From Terriglobia bacterium (GTDB lineage: Bacteria > Acidobacteriota > Terriglobia > Acidiferrales > UBA7541): 64,000 nucleotides of DNA. The notes beneath the pieces were generated by a model. That model did no database searches. It had not been told where the DNA came from and saw only the letters and a list, made by a program, of their open reading frames with translations. Location of the stretch: contig JAIQGG010000002.1 of assembly GCA_020072785.1 (NCBI GenBank), forward strand, positions 1 through 64,000. The letters are read 5' to 3'. Shown here piece after piece: positions 8,652-17,237 of the stretch (position 1 is the stretch's first letter; each line of letters opens with the position of its first letter). The position numbers and the translations under genes are program-made.

Positions 8652-10112
8652 ATGGCCACTTTCTACATCGAACAGTTCGGCTGCCGCGCCACCCAGGCGG
8701 ACGCCGCGGCCATCGCGCGCCAGTTGTGTGAGCAAGGCTGCTCCCCCGCCGCCGATGCCGCCGCCGCCGTGGTCATCGTGAACACCTGCACGGTCACCGC
8801 CGCGGCCGATGCCCAGGCCCGCGACGCCATCCGCTCCATTCATCGCCGCAATCCCGCCGCGCGCATTATCGTCACCGGCTGCTACGCCCAGCGCGCTCCC
8901 GAAGATCTCGCCGCGCTCCCCGGCGTCCACTGGGTCGTTGGCAATTCCCACAAGCCGGAAATCCCGCGCCTCGCCGCCAGTCTCGCTTCGGCTCCCCAGC
9001 CTCCCGCGGCCGCGCCTGCCTGTGACGGCGCGTTTCTTCCCCTCGCGCAGCTCCTTCCGCAGCCCCCCGCGCACAGCCCCGCCCAGATCCTCACCGGCAG
9101 CATCCTCGATGAGAGCGGCATGCTCGTCGCTCCCGTCTTCGGCGGGGAACCCGGCCCCGATGGCAGCGGGGCCGGCCACACCCGCCCCATCTTGAAGATT
9201 CAGGACGGCTGCAACAGCCGCTGCTCGTTCTGCGTGATCCCCTTCGTGCGCGGCCGCAGCCGCAGCCTCCCGCCCGCCGCCGTCCTCGAGGAAATCCGCA
9301 AGCTGGCCGCGGCGGGCTATCGCGAGGTCGTTCTCAGCGGCATCAATCTCGGCGCCTACGGCCGCGATCTCTCTCCGCGCGTCGAATTCCTCGGCCTCCT
9401 GCGGCAGATCCTCTCCGCAACCCCCCTCGAGCGTCTGCGCGTCAGTTCCATCGAGCCGCTCGACGTCACCGAGGAGCTCATCGCCCTCGTCGCCTCCACC
9501 GCGCGCCTCGCCCAGCACTTCCACATCCCGCTGCAGTCCGGCTCCGACCGCATCCTGGCCGCCATGCACCGCTGGTACCGCGCCGAGCACTATGCCATGC
9601 GCGTCCGGCGCATCCACGAGCGCCTCCCGCACGCCGCTCTCGGCGCCGACGTCATCACCGGTTTTCCCGGCGAAACCCAGGACGACCACGCCGCCACCCT
9701 GGCTTTCCTCCGCGGCCTCCCCTTCACCTATCTCCACGTTTTCTCTTATTCGCCGCGCCCCGGCACGCACGCCGCCGCGCTCCCCGGCCACGTCCCCGCC
9801 GCTGTCATCAAGCGCCGCGCCCGCGAACTCCGCGCCCTCGGCGAAGAAAAAGCTGCCGCCTTTCGCCGCTTCCAGCTCGGCCGCGCCCTGCGCGTCCTCA
9901 CCCTCCATCGCGCCGAAGACGCCGCCCCCGGCGCTACCCCTGCCATCTCCACCAACTACTTGCGCGTCCGCGTCCCCGGCGACTGGCCCTCCAATCACTG
10001 GCTCGATGTCCGGATAATGAGCGAAGAAGGGAACTGCCTGCTGGCGGAAACTGTGGGAAAGCCTGCCTCTGCTGCGTCCTACCCCTCGAAGATCACCTGC
10101 GCCAGCGCCTGA
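8652..10112 (+). CDS. mtaB: tRNA t6A37 methylthiotransferase
   Basis: Radical-SAM enzyme that adds a methylthio group to t6A at position 37 of tRNA (ms2t6A). The N-terminal cluster cysteines are C11 (FGCRATQAD), C46 (NTCTV) and C77 (TGCYAQ); the radical-SAM triad is C187, C191 and C194 (CNSRCSFC). The QLGRALRVL region fits the start of a TRAM-like C-terminus, which looks shortened. 486 aa from the ATG at 8652; the open frame extends farther upstream through the palindrome at 8601 but without homology. The 3' end overlaps the convergent acpS by 34 bp. MiaB and RimO are the alternatives; the GCRATQAD start favours MtaB. Confidence 0.9.
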   Translation: MATFYIEQFGCRATQADAAAIARQLCEQGCSPAADAAAAVVIVNTCTVTAAADAQARDAIRSIHRRNPAARIIVTGCYAQRAPEDLAALPGVHWVVGNSHKPEIPRLAASLASAPQPPAAAPACDGAFLPLAQLLPQPPAHSPAQILTGSILDESGMLVAPVFGGEPGPDGSGAGHTRPILKIQDGCNSRCSFCVIPFVRGRSRSLPPAAVLEEIRKLAAAGYREVVLSGINLGAYGRDLSPRVEFLGLLRQILSATPLERLRVSSIEPLDVTEELIALVASTARLAQHFHIPLQSGSDRILAAMHRWYRAEHYAMRVRRIHERLPHAALGADVITGFPGETQDDHAATLAFLRGLPFTYLHVFSYSPRPGTHAAALPGHVPAAVIKRRARELRALGEEKAAAFRRFQLGRALRVLTLHRAEDAAPGATPAISTNYLRVRVPGDWPSNHWLDVRIMSEEGNCLLAETVGKPASAASYPSKITCASA

Positions 10113-10456
10113 GCCGCGGTGTGCGTGAGGCTCAGCGCGATGTGCTTCACCCCCAGCTCGTCCGCGATCGTGCGCGCCGCCCCGTGCAGTTCCAGCGACG
10201 GCTTCCCGCCCTTCTGCCGCGCCACTTCGATGTCCGTCCAGTGGATCCCCCGCCGCCAGCCCGTCCCCAGCGCTTTCATCGCCGCTTCCTTGACCGCGAA
10301 GCGCCCCGCGTAGCGCTCGTACTTGTTGCGGTACCTCTCGCAGTACGCTCGCTCCGCCGGCGTGTAAATCCGCCGCAGAAACGTCTCCCCATGCCGCTCG
10401 ATCGCCGTTCGCACTCGCTCCACTTCCGCTATGTCCACGCCCAGTCCGACGATCAC
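10079..10456 (-). CDS. acpS: Holo-[acyl-carrier-protein] synthase
   Basis: Transfers 4'-phosphopantetheine from CoA to acyl carrier protein. 125 aa, the usual length. VGLGVDIAEVERV holds the Mg-binding Asp, and RRIYTPAERAYC, AGRFAVKEAAMKALGTG (with the E of KEA) and HIALSLTHTAAQALAQ are signature blocks. The GTG at 10456 starts V-IVGLGVDIAEV; an AGGAGG lies only one base upstream, so an internal GTG a few codons on is an alternative. Divergent from pgeF (93 bp apart) and convergent with mtaB. Confidence 0.93.
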   Translation of the reverse strand: MIVGLGVDIAEVERVRTAIERHGETFLRRIYTPAERAYCERYRNKYERYAGRFAVKEAAMKALGTGWRRGIHWTDIEVARQKGGKPSLELHGAARTIADELGVKHIALSLTHTAAQALAQVIFEG

Positions 10457-10549
10457 GCCGCCTCCTGCCGCCCCGCCCGCTTCCGCACGAGCAGAATTGC
10501 TCTCCCCGATTTCAGCCCGCCACCGCTCTGCGATTATACTGGTAAGCCT

Positions 10550-11554
10550 GTGCCCACAGCCAAAAGACAATCCGAGCGGCGCTCGCCCGCCCGCAGCGCC
10601 AAGACCGCGCCGGTCTCCCCGCCTTGGAAGCTCCTCGCCAGGGGCAGCGTGCGTGTTCTGCGCGCCGCGCCGTTCGATAAAATTCCCTGGCTCGTCCACG
10701 GCTTCAGCACCCGCCCCGGCGGCGTCAGCACACTTGTCGACCGCTCTGCGGTCGCACGTGAAGCCGACCGCTCTGCGGTCGCACGTGAGAAAGACGAGCG
10801 TGTCTTGAATCTCGGCTTTACCGACTGGGACACCCGCGAAAACGTCATCGAAAACCGCAAGCGCTTCCTCCGCGCCGCGGATGCCGCCGCGATGCCCCTC
10901 GTGTCCCTGCGCCAGTTCCATTCCGACGTCATCCGCCTCTTCGACGCCGCCCCGCCCGAGCCCTGCCGCGGCGACGCCTCCGCCACCGATCGTCCCGGCC
11001 TGCTTCTCGCCGTGCAGACCGCCGACTGCGTGCCCATCCTTCTCGCGGACACCCGCCGCCGCGCCGTCGCCGCCGTGCACGCCGGCTGGCGCGGGACCCT
11101 CCGCCGCATCGTGCAGAAGACCGTCGGCCGCATGCGCATGGAGTACGGCACGCGCCCCGAAGATCTCGTCGCCGCGCTCGGCCCGGCCATCGGCGGCTGC
11201 TGCTACGAGGTCGGCACCGAAGTCGCCCGCGATTTCTCTTCCCAGTTTGCCCGGGCCGCGGAATGGTTCGACGAACTGCGCACTGGCGATGAGCCCAACC
11301 CTTTGCAGTGGATGAACATGATGCCCCCCGGCCACCAGCCGCCCCCGAAAAACGTTCTGCTCGATCTGCGCCAGGCCAATCGCGCGCAGCTCCTCGACGC
11401 CGGCCTTCCCGAAAAAAACATCTTCGTCAGCGGCCTGTGCACCGCCTGCCGCACCGATCTCTTCTTCAGCTACCGCAAGGAAGGCCCGCAGTCCGGCCGC
11501 CTCATGGCCGTCATTGGGATTCGTGAGGATTCACGCCGCAAAGCAAAAAGTTAA
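10550..11554 (+). CDS. pgeF: Purine nucleoside phosphorylase/polyphenol oxidase of YfiH (PgeF, DUF152) family with in-frame palindrome insert
   Basis: 334 aa. The zinc-site residues of the family are visible: H124 (LRQFHSDV), C160 (QTADCVPIL) and H177 (AVHAGWRG). Family members act on purine nucleosides or peptidoglycan by-products. At residues 63-80 the loop between STRPGGVS and LNLGF carries VDRSAVARE followed by ADRSAVARE, encoded by two 27-bp tandem repeats centred on the palindrome GACCGCTCTGCGGTC. The frame is kept, so the gene is probably functional. A GTG at 10550 is the likely start; TATACT ends only 9 nt before it, suggesting a leaderless or very short-leader mRNA. The last codons run into an AACAGTC repeat. 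Confidence 0.88.
   Translation: MPTAKRQSERRSPARSAKTAPVSPPWKLLARGSVRVLRAAPFDKIPWLVHGFSTRPGGVSTLVDRSAVAREADRSAVAREKDERVLNLGFTDWDTRENVIENRKRFLRAADAAAMPLVSLRQFHSDVIRLFDAAPPEPCRGDASATDRPGLLLAVQTADCVPILLADTRRRAVAAVHAGWRGTLRRIVQKTVGRMRMEYGTRPEDLVAALGPAIGGCCYEVGTEVARDFSSQFARAAEWFDELRTGDEPNPLQWMNMMPPGHQPPPKNVLLDLRQANRAQLLDAGLPEKNIFVSGLCTACRTDLFFSYRKEGPQSGRLMAVIGIREDSRRKAKS
10739..10780 (+). repeat. Two in-frame copies of palindrome GACCGCTCTGCGGTC inside pgeF
   Basis: Perfect copies at 10739-10753 and 10766-10780, 27 bp apart, each followed by GCACGTGA. Both are translated as DRSAVARE. This is tandem duplication of a 27-bp unit within a coding sequence. Confidence 0.93.
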
Positions 11555-11674
11555 CAGTCAACAGTTAACAGTCAACAGTCGACAGTCACAGTCCACAATC
11601 TGTGCCAAAATTACCGATTGTCATCCTGAGCGAAGCGATCGAAGATTCCGACCCGGTCGGAAAGGATCTCAACT
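11551..11674. repeat. AACAGTC tandem repeat followed by dispersed CATCCTGAGCGAAGCG/TCCGACC element
   Basis: Degenerate 7-bp units (AACAGTC/AACAGTT/GACAGTC) run from 11551 to about 11593 and include the pgeF stop codon. Next come GTCATCCTGAGCGAAGCGAT and a TTCCGACCCGGTCGGAA palindrome with GGATCTCAAC. The same two-part element recurs at 23898 and, inverted, at 39160. No gene is seen in 11555-11841. Confidence 0.75.
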
Positions 11675-11784
11675 GTCAGTGTCTGCAATGCGTCACGTTA
11701 CGATTCTGCGGGCCGGGAATAAACTCCGGATGACGATGATTATTTTTTCCGCAGCCCGTTAAAAGTTGAAAGTTCCACCCCACA

Positions 11785-11812
11785 AACAAAAAAGCAACCC
11801 TGTGGGGTTGCT
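11785..11812 (-). terminator. Rho-independent terminator of rlmN
   Basis: Read on the minus strand, AGCAACCC-loop-GGGTTGCT (11812-11793) is followed by TTTTTTGTTT. It lies 30 bp past the rlmN stop codon. Confidence 0.85.
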
Positions 11813-11841
11813 TTCAACTTTCAACTTTCAACTCTCAACTC

Positions 11842-12921
11842 TTATCCCTTAACTTCCACTTCCGTCCCCGCAATCTCCACCAGCGCCAGCTGCCCGCACG
11901 CCGCCATCACGTCCCGTCCCCGCGAATAGCGCACGAACACCGGCACGCCTTTCGCCAGCAGAATGCTGTGAAAATCTTCGATCCGGCTCGGCGTAGGCTC
12001 GCGATAGGGCAGCTCCCCCGGGTTCCACGGGATCAGGTTCACTTTGGCCTTCACTTTCGCCAGCAGCCGCACCAGCCGCCGCGCATCCTCCGGCGCATCG
12101 TTCACCCCGCCAAGCAGCACGTATTCAAACATCAGCTGCTCCCACTTCCGCAGCGGATACTTCTCGCAGGCCTCCATCAGCTTCGCCAGCGGGTACTTGC
12201 GGTTGATCGGCATCAGCGCGTCGCGCTGCTCGTCGTTCGACGCGTTCAGCGAAATCGCCAGCCGCGGCCGCACTTTCTCCTGCGCCAGCCGCTCGATCCC
12301 CGGCACGATCCCGCTCGTCGAGAGCGACACATGCCTCGGCGAAAGCCCCACGCCCTGCTGGTCCAGCAGGATGCGCACCGCCCCCATCACCGCGTCGTAG
12401 TTCAGCAGCGGCTCGCCCTGGCCCATTAGCACCACGTTGGTCTGCGGCGCGAGCTGTCCCTTGTGCTCTTCCAGCGCCACCAGCACCTGCGCCACGATTT
12501 CCCCCGCCGTCAGGTTGCGCACCAGGCCCAGTTGCGCTGTCAGGCAGAAGTGGCAATCCACCGCGCAGCCCGCCTGCGTCGAGATGCAGATCGTCTGCCG
12601 CCCCTCGCTGGGCATGAACACCGCTTCGACCGACGCCGCCCGCGCCGTGCCTCTTTCCTCGCCCGGCGCCAGCGCAAAGAGATAGCGCACCGACCCGTCC
12701 TGCGAGACGAACCGCCGCGTGATCTCCGGCAGCGTGATCCGCGCCTCTTCGCTCAGCCGCGCGCGCAGCCCCGCCGGCAGATTGCTCATCTCCGCGAAGT
12801 CGAACTTCCGCTCCGCGTACAGCGCGTGATACACCTGCACCGCGCGATACCCCGGTTCGCCCAGCCCCGCGAAGTATCCCCGCAGCTCTTCTTTCGATTT
12901 CCCCAGTAGTTCCGTTGCCAT
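11842..12921 (-). CDS. rlmN: Dual-specificity 23S rRNA/tRNA adenine-C2 methyltransferase
   Basis: Radical-SAM methyltransferase of 359 aa that methylates C2 of A2503 in 23S rRNA and A37 of some tRNAs. The radical-SAM cysteines C119, C123 and C126 are in GCAVDCHFC; VLMGQGEPLLNYD and SLSTSGIVPGI are family signatures; the second catalytic Cys is in MAACGQL near the C-terminus. The N-terminal helical RNA-binding part (GYRAVQVYHALY) is intact. ATG at 12921. A good terminator follows the gene. Cfr-type resistance enzymes are close relatives, but the length and N-terminus fit RlmN. Confidence 0.95.
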   Translation of the reverse strand: MATELLGKSKEELRGYFAGLGEPGYRAVQVYHALYAERKFDFAEMSNLPAGLRARLSEEARITLPEITRRFVSQDGSVRYLFALAPGEERGTARAASVEAVFMPSEGRQTICISTQAGCAVDCHFCLTAQLGLVRNLTAGEIVAQVLVALEEHKGQLAPQTNVVLMGQGEPLLNYDAVMGAVRILLDQQGVGLSPRHVSLSTSGIVPGIERLAQEKVRPRLAISLNASNDEQRDALMPINRKYPLAKLMEACEKYPLRKWEQLMFEYVLLGGVNDAPEDARRLVRLLAKVKAKVNLIPWNPGELPYREPTPSRIEDFHSILLAKGVPVFVRYSRGRDVMAACGQLALVEIAGTEVEVKG

Positions 12922-13072
12922 CAGCCTGCTCAGCTACCTCACTCTTCATCTTAACACGCGCCTCGCTGCGCCCTTGCCGGCCCCCGCCCCGCCGCCCCGC
13001 GCACAACCGCCCCCCAAAACGCTATAATCCCCTGCCTGTGCCGCCCGCAAGCCCGGGCGCGGGGGATACACG

Positions 13073-13681
13073 ATGGCTGACCGCTCGGCGATCACACCGG
13101 CAAAAGACCGGCTGCCGATTCAACAGTGGGTCGAAGGCCTCGCCGCCATTCCCGAGCCCGATTTCACCATCCAGCGCGTCCACGCCTATTTCTCTCAGCA
13201 CGCCATCCAGCCCGCTACTCTCGCCCCCTATCTCTTCTTCTCCCAGGGCAACTACACTCGCAACCTCATCTTCAAAAACAGCCTCTTCGAGTGCATGGCC
13301 ATCTGCTGGGAGATCGGCCAGGGCAGCCGCATCCACAATCACCGCGATCAGTACTGCTGGATGGCCGCTCCCATCGGCCGTCTGCGCATCCAGAATTTCC
13401 GCGTCGAAGCTCGCGACCCCGCCCGCGGCACCTGCCGCATCTTCCCCGCCGGCGTCGTGGAGATGACCCCCGATCAGTCCGCCTGCGTCGATCCCGCCGA
13501 GCCCGTCCACATCGTCCTCAATCCCCCCGAATACGCCCAGCGCGCCGTCAGCATCCACGTCTATTCCAAGCCTTTCGACAGCTGCGAAGTCTACCTCCGC
13601 GAGAAAGGCACCTACGCCGACGTCCCCCTCCACTACACCAGCGAATATGGCCGCCTCAACCCCGCCGAAAAGCTCCTGTAG
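13073..13681 (+). CDS. Cysteine dioxygenase family protein
   Basis: 202-aa cupin that probably oxidises cysteine or a similar thiol to the sulfinate using non-haem iron. The iron triad is visible: H88 and H90 (RIHNH) and H162 (VSIHVYSKPF); C95 (QYCWM) matches the Cys that forms the Cys-Tyr cross-link in many CDOs. GGGGGA 7 nt before the ATG at 13073 is a plausible ribosome site, and TATAAT at about 13023 may be a -10 box. The first codons read MADRSAITPAKD, encoded by GACCGCTCGGCGATC, a decayed copy of the 15-nt palindrome found in pgeF and dapD. 3-Mercaptopropionate dioxygenase is an alternative substrate class. Confidence 0.85.
   Translation: MADRSAITPAKDRLPIQQWVEGLAAIPEPDFTIQRVHAYFSQHAIQPATLAPYLFFSQGNYTRNLIFKNSLFECMAICWEIGQGSRIHNHRDQYCWMAAPIGRLRIQNFRVEARDPARGTCRIFPAGVVEMTPDQSACVDPAEPVHIVLNPPEYAQRAVSIHVYSKPFDSCEVYLREKGTYADVPLHYTSEYGRLNPAEKLL
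13079..13093 (+). repeat. Degenerate palindromic element at dioxygenase N-terminus
   Basis: GACCGCTCGGCGATC differs from GACCGCTCTGCGGTC at two positions and is read as DRSAI right after the start codon. Confidence 0.55.
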
Positions 13682-13774
13682 CTCCGGCCGGAATTTTTCC
13701 TGGCGCAGGCGGGTAGCCGGCGTCTTTCCCACTGTTATTTCGCCTTTCCCGCCCGCCTGTGTCAAAATTGGACA

Positions 13775-15052
13775 ATGCACACGGAGATACGCGACATCCA
13801 GCGCCAGGTCCTGCCCAACGGCCTCGTCGTCGTCACCGAGACTATGCCCCACGTGCGTTCTGTCTCTGTCGGCGTCTGGGTGCGCACCGGCTCGCGTTCC
13901 GAGCCCGCCGCGCACAACGGCCTCGCCCATTTCCTCGAGCACATGGTCTTCAAGGGCACCGAGCGCCGTTCCGCCGAGGAGATCGCCCGCTCCATGGACT
14001 CCGTCGGCGGCATGCTCGACGCCTTCACCGCCAAAGAGCTCACCTGCTTCAACGCCAAGGTCCTCGACGAGCACCTGCCCATCGCCTTCGACGTTATCTC
14101 CGACCTGATCCTCCGTCCGCTCTTTGCCCCCGCGGACATCGAGAAGGAAAAGCAGGTCGTCCTCGAAGAGATCAAGATGGATATGGACAGCCCCGAGCAC
14201 GTCCTGCACGAGCTCTTCACCCAGGGCTTCTGGCCCAACCACCCCCTGGGCCGCCCCATTCTCGGCACCCCGGAGAGCGTCCGCGCCTTCAGCGCCGAAG
14301 CGCTCTTCGCCTACCACCGCTCCTGGTTCGCTCCCGACCGCCTGGTCCTCACCGCCGCGGGCAATGTCACCCACGAGCGCGTCCTGGAGCTGGCCGAGCG
14401 CGAATTTTCCGCCGTGCCTCCCGCGGGCCCCATCGCCAGCCCCCGGGCCCCGCAGACCGAAGCGCCCATCCGCTTCGAAAAAATGCGCGACCTCGAGCAG
14501 GTGCACCTCTGTCTCGGCGTGCCCTCCTATCCCCTCGCCCACGAGCGCCGCTTCGCCGTCGCCGTCCTCAACAACCTCCTCGGCGGCGGCATGTCCTCCC
14601 GCCTCTTCCAGAACATCCGCGAAAAGCTCGGCCTCGTCTACGCCGTCTTCAGCGAGCTCACTCCCTATTCCGACGCCGGCATGCTCAGCGTCTACGCCGC
14701 CACCGCTCTCGAAACTACCGGCCAGGTCGTCGACCTCGTGGTCCGGGAATTCCGGGCCATGAAGGAATCTCCCGTCAGCGTCGAGGAGCTGCGCCGCGCC
14801 AAGGACCACCTCAAGGGCTCCATCATGCTTTCCCTCGAATCCACCAGCGCGCGCATGTCCAATCTCGCCCGCCAGGAGCTCTATTTCGACCGCTTCTACT
14901 CCCTCGACGAAATCCTCCTCTCCATCGAAGCCGTCACCCGCGAGGAGGTCCACGCCATCGCCTGCGAATTCTTCCAGCCCGAGCAGATCGCCATCACCGT
15001 CCTCGGCAATCTCAACGGTTTCTCCCTCGACCGCAACCGCCTCGCCTGCTAG
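13775..15052 (+). CDS. M16 family zinc peptidase (processing-peptidase-like)
   Basis: 425 aa in two M16 halves. The inverted zinc motif HxxEH is HFLEH (residues 52-56) with the distal Glu in VVLEEIKMDMDSPEH. The second half contains the typical GGGMSSRLFQNIREKLGLVY substrate-binding loop. No signal peptide is seen, so it is probably cytoplasmic. Related bacterial proteins (PqqL/YmxG-type) degrade short peptides. ATG at 13775 just after a short gap from the dioxygenase gene; the two may be cotranscribed. Confidence 0.93.
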   Translation: MHTEIRDIQRQVLPNGLVVVTETMPHVRSVSVGVWVRTGSRSEPAAHNGLAHFLEHMVFKGTERRSAEEIARSMDSVGGMLDAFTAKELTCFNAKVLDEHLPIAFDVISDLILRPLFAPADIEKEKQVVLEEIKMDMDSPEHVLHELFTQGFWPNHPLGRPILGTPESVRAFSAEALFAYHRSWFAPDRLVLTAAGNVTHERVLELAEREFSAVPPAGPIASPRAPQTEAPIRFEKMRDLEQVHLCLGVPSYPLAHERRFAVAVLNNLLGGGMSSRLFQNIREKLGLVYAVFSELTPYSDAGMLSVYAATALETTGQVVDLVVREFRAMKESPVSVEELRRAKDHLKGSIMLSLESTSARMSNLARQELYFDRFYSLDEILLSIEAVTREEVHAIACEFFQPEQIAITVLGNLNGFSLDRNRLAC

Positions 15053-15203
15053 GTTTTGAACCTTCGCATCGGGGAAAGAGTTCTATCCGTCCGGTGTGTG
15101 AGCCGGCATGCAACTTTTCTGCAACCTGTGGTGTCCAACAAATCTGTAGGGTACTGTATCGTTGGGTCTATAACTTCTAACTGCGGTCCTATGGAGGATG
15201 CGT

Positions 15204-15947
15204 ATGCATACGCGTTATGGGTTGCCGGTGTGTACGGCTATCCTATTTGCTTTCTCGATTGCTCACGCCCAGGAAGTCCAGGTCAACCGCTCCAACAAGA
15301 CCATTGAGGTTAGTGTCAGGGAAACAGTGAAAGTTGAACCGGAAATAGCACAGCTTCACATCGGGTACAGGAACTATGCCGCCACTCACGAGACGGCTGT
15401 TGAGCAAAACGTTCAAGTAGCCAACAAAATTACGAAAGCTTTGCAGGATGCTGGTGTTCCCAAGGACGCGATCGCAACGGAAACCATTCGTGTGGATCGC
15501 ACGCGCGACACTCAATATAGATCGAATAGTACAACCCTTGGCGAATTCGTCGCGAACCAGGAGTGGATGGTCGCCGTTCCGGTCTCTGCTTCCGAAAAGA
15601 TTCTGGAGCTGGCCATCCGCAGCGGCGCAAATGTAGTGGAAGAGGTCAATTGGGTTGTGTTAGCCCCGGAAAAACTTAGAGAGCAGGCAAATGTCGCCGC
15701 GCTGCAAAGGGCACGTACTGTCGCCGAGCAGATGGCCAAGCAAATGGGTGCAAAGCTGGGTGATCTTCTCTACTTGAGTAACATCGAGCCGGAGTTATTA
15801 CGCCGAGGTCTTGGTGCGGGAGGGGGCGGAGGCAGCATGTATCAAATGTCCGCGGTCATGCCGCCGCCCCCGCCTCTGCCTATTCACTTGTTTCCCGCAA
15901 AGGTAGAGGAATCCGCCACCGTCACAGCTGTATTCGCATTAGAGTAA
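15204..15947 (+). CDS. Secreted SIMPL-domain (DUF541) protein
   Basis: 247 aa with a signal peptide (MHTRYGLPVCTAILFAFSIAHAQ) and a SIMPL/DUF541 body: ISVRETVKVEPEIAQLHIGY-like start, then VANKITKALQDAGV and the repeated AL..A...AEQMAKQMGAKLGDLLYLS helix. These periplasmic proteins have been tied to outer-membrane homeostasis or stress, with no defined enzymology. GGAGG at 15193-15197 is 6 nt from the ATG at 15204, which is preferred over the ATG at 15198 that touches it. A Pro-rich stretch (MPPPPPLPIH) precedes the last strand. Codon use is visibly less GC-rich than in the neighbours, hinting at different ancestry. Confidence 0.88.
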   Translation: MHTRYGLPVCTAILFAFSIAHAQEVQVNRSNKTIEVSVRETVKVEPEIAQLHIGYRNYAATHETAVEQNVQVANKITKALQDAGVPKDAIATETIRVDRTRDTQYRSNSTTLGEFVANQEWMVAVPVSASEKILELAIRSGANVVEEVNWVVLAPEKLREQANVAALQRARTVAEQMAKQMGAKLGDLLYLSNIEPELLRRGLGAGGGGGSMYQMSAVMPPPPPLPIHLFPAKVEESATVTAVFALE

Positions 15948-16082
15948 CTGCTTTGCTGTGACGGGATCTTTGTAAGGACGTGGTTGACGCGCGCGCACCG
16001 CTCTGCCATCATCCTGCAAGTTGTAGGAGTTGTAGCGCGGGGCGATAGCCCTGCGGCTTTTTCCCCGGGGTGACCGATCGGC

Positions 16083-16886
16083 TTGCGCGTATCCATTCTG
16101 GCGTCCGGCAGCTCGGGCAACATGACCCTGCTCGAGACCCCGCACACCCGCCTCCTCGTGGACGCCGGACTCGGCAAGCGCGAAACCCTCGCCCGTCTCG
16201 CCGCCCTCGGCATCGACCTCGATGGCCTCGACGGCATCGTCATCTCCCACGAGCACACCGACCACTGCAGCGGCCTTCCCCAGGTCCTCGGCCTGTGGAA
16301 AGCCCCGCTCTACGTCACCGAGCCCACCCTGGACGCCCTCCAGCGCACCCTCCCGGACACTTTCGGCAAGCGCCTCGCCGCCGTCGAAACCATTCACGCC
16401 GGCCAGTGCTTCACCGTCGGCGACATCGAGGTCCACGCCTTCGCCATCCCCCACGACGCCGCCGATCCCATCGGCTTCACCTTCCGCAGCAACGGCAGCA
16501 AGATGGCTCTGGTCACCGATCTCGGCTACATGCCTGAGCTCGTCAAGCACCACCTCCGCGACGCCGATTGCCTCATGCTCGAATCCAATCACGATCTGGA
16601 CATGCTCAAGGTCGGCCCCTATCCCTGGGTCGTCAAGCAGCGCGTCCTCAGCCGCACCGGGCATCTCTCCAATCATGCGGTCAGCGAATATCTCTGCGAT
16701 CCCGAAGGCTTCGACGCCCGCGCCCGCTTTCTCGTCCTCGCCCATCTCTCCGAGCAGAACAACAACCCCGAGCTGGCGCGCATCTCCGCCGAAGAAGCCT
16801 TGAACCGCCGCCCCCCCGAAGCCCCCTTCCGCGGCGAACTCCTCATCGCCTCCCAGCAACTCCCCCTCCAGCCCCTCGATCTCTAG
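16083..16886 (+). CDS. YycJ/WalJ-like metallo-beta-lactamase-fold hydrolase
   Basis: 267 aa. The metal motif HxHxDH is H56-H58-D60-H61 in SHEHTDH; GSSGN near the start and GHLSNH toward the end are typical of the YycJ branch, proposed to be an exonuclease involved in DNA repair or cell-wall coordination. Later ligands are in VTDLGYM and the final LAHLSEQNN. The start is probably TTG at 16083 (L/M-RVSILASGSSGN); no ATG is available at this point. A terminator follows at 16924. Confidence 0.87.
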   Translation: MRVSILASGSSGNMTLLETPHTRLLVDAGLGKRETLARLAALGIDLDGLDGIVISHEHTDHCSGLPQVLGLWKAPLYVTEPTLDALQRTLPDTFGKRLAAVETIHAGQCFTVGDIEVHAFAIPHDAADPIGFTFRSNGSKMALVTDLGYMPELVKHHLRDADCLMLESNHDLDMLKVGPYPWVVKQRVLSRTGHLSNHAVSEYLCDPEGFDARARFLVLAHLSEQNNNPELARISAEEALNRRPPEAPFRGELLIASQQLPLQPLDL

Positions 16887-16923
16887 TGTGCTGCGGAAAA
16901 CTCCTTTTCCTTCCGGTTTTGTA

Positions 16924-16955
16924 GATGCCGGGCTTTAGCCCGGCATCTTGTTTTT
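16924..16955 (+). terminator. Rho-independent terminator
   Basis: GATGCCGGGCT (16924-16934) pairs perfectly with AGCCCGGCATC (16937-16947), followed by TTGTTTTT. It closes the YycJ-like gene. The hairpin is preceded by TTGTA, the hallmark of a dispersed hairpin family seen also at 25446, 25503 and 61851. The gap 16887-17237 otherwise holds the left end of the element at 17057. Confidence 0.8.
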
Positions 16956-17131
16956 ATGCTTTGCCCGCCTGGAAACGGCCCCTGCACTTGTTCTAGCCCT
17001 TTTTTCGCAGCCTGCTAACTTTTTCCTTACCTCCTCCCCTCCGAACTTTCATTGACGGGATAGGAGATAGGGCCGTCGTAAAGCTCATGCGCGTGCGCTG
17101 GCGCCGCGACGCCAACGCGGCGATTCCACTT

Positions 17132-17156
17132 GTCCGGTTATCCGACTTATCAGGAC
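17132..17156. repeat. GATAA-type hairpin, copy a
   Basis: GTCCGGTTA...TTATCAGGAC, an imperfect stem, lies upstream of the 17238 gene. It belongs to a six-copy family with consensus arms GTCCYGATAA/TTATCRGGAC and an ACGNC-like loop. Confidence 0.6.
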
Positions 17157-17237
17157 TTGGCAGCAAGCGTTCCATCTACATCGCGCTATACTGCCACCTG
17201 ACCACTCGTACGCGATCCTCGTCTTGGCGAGGAACAT

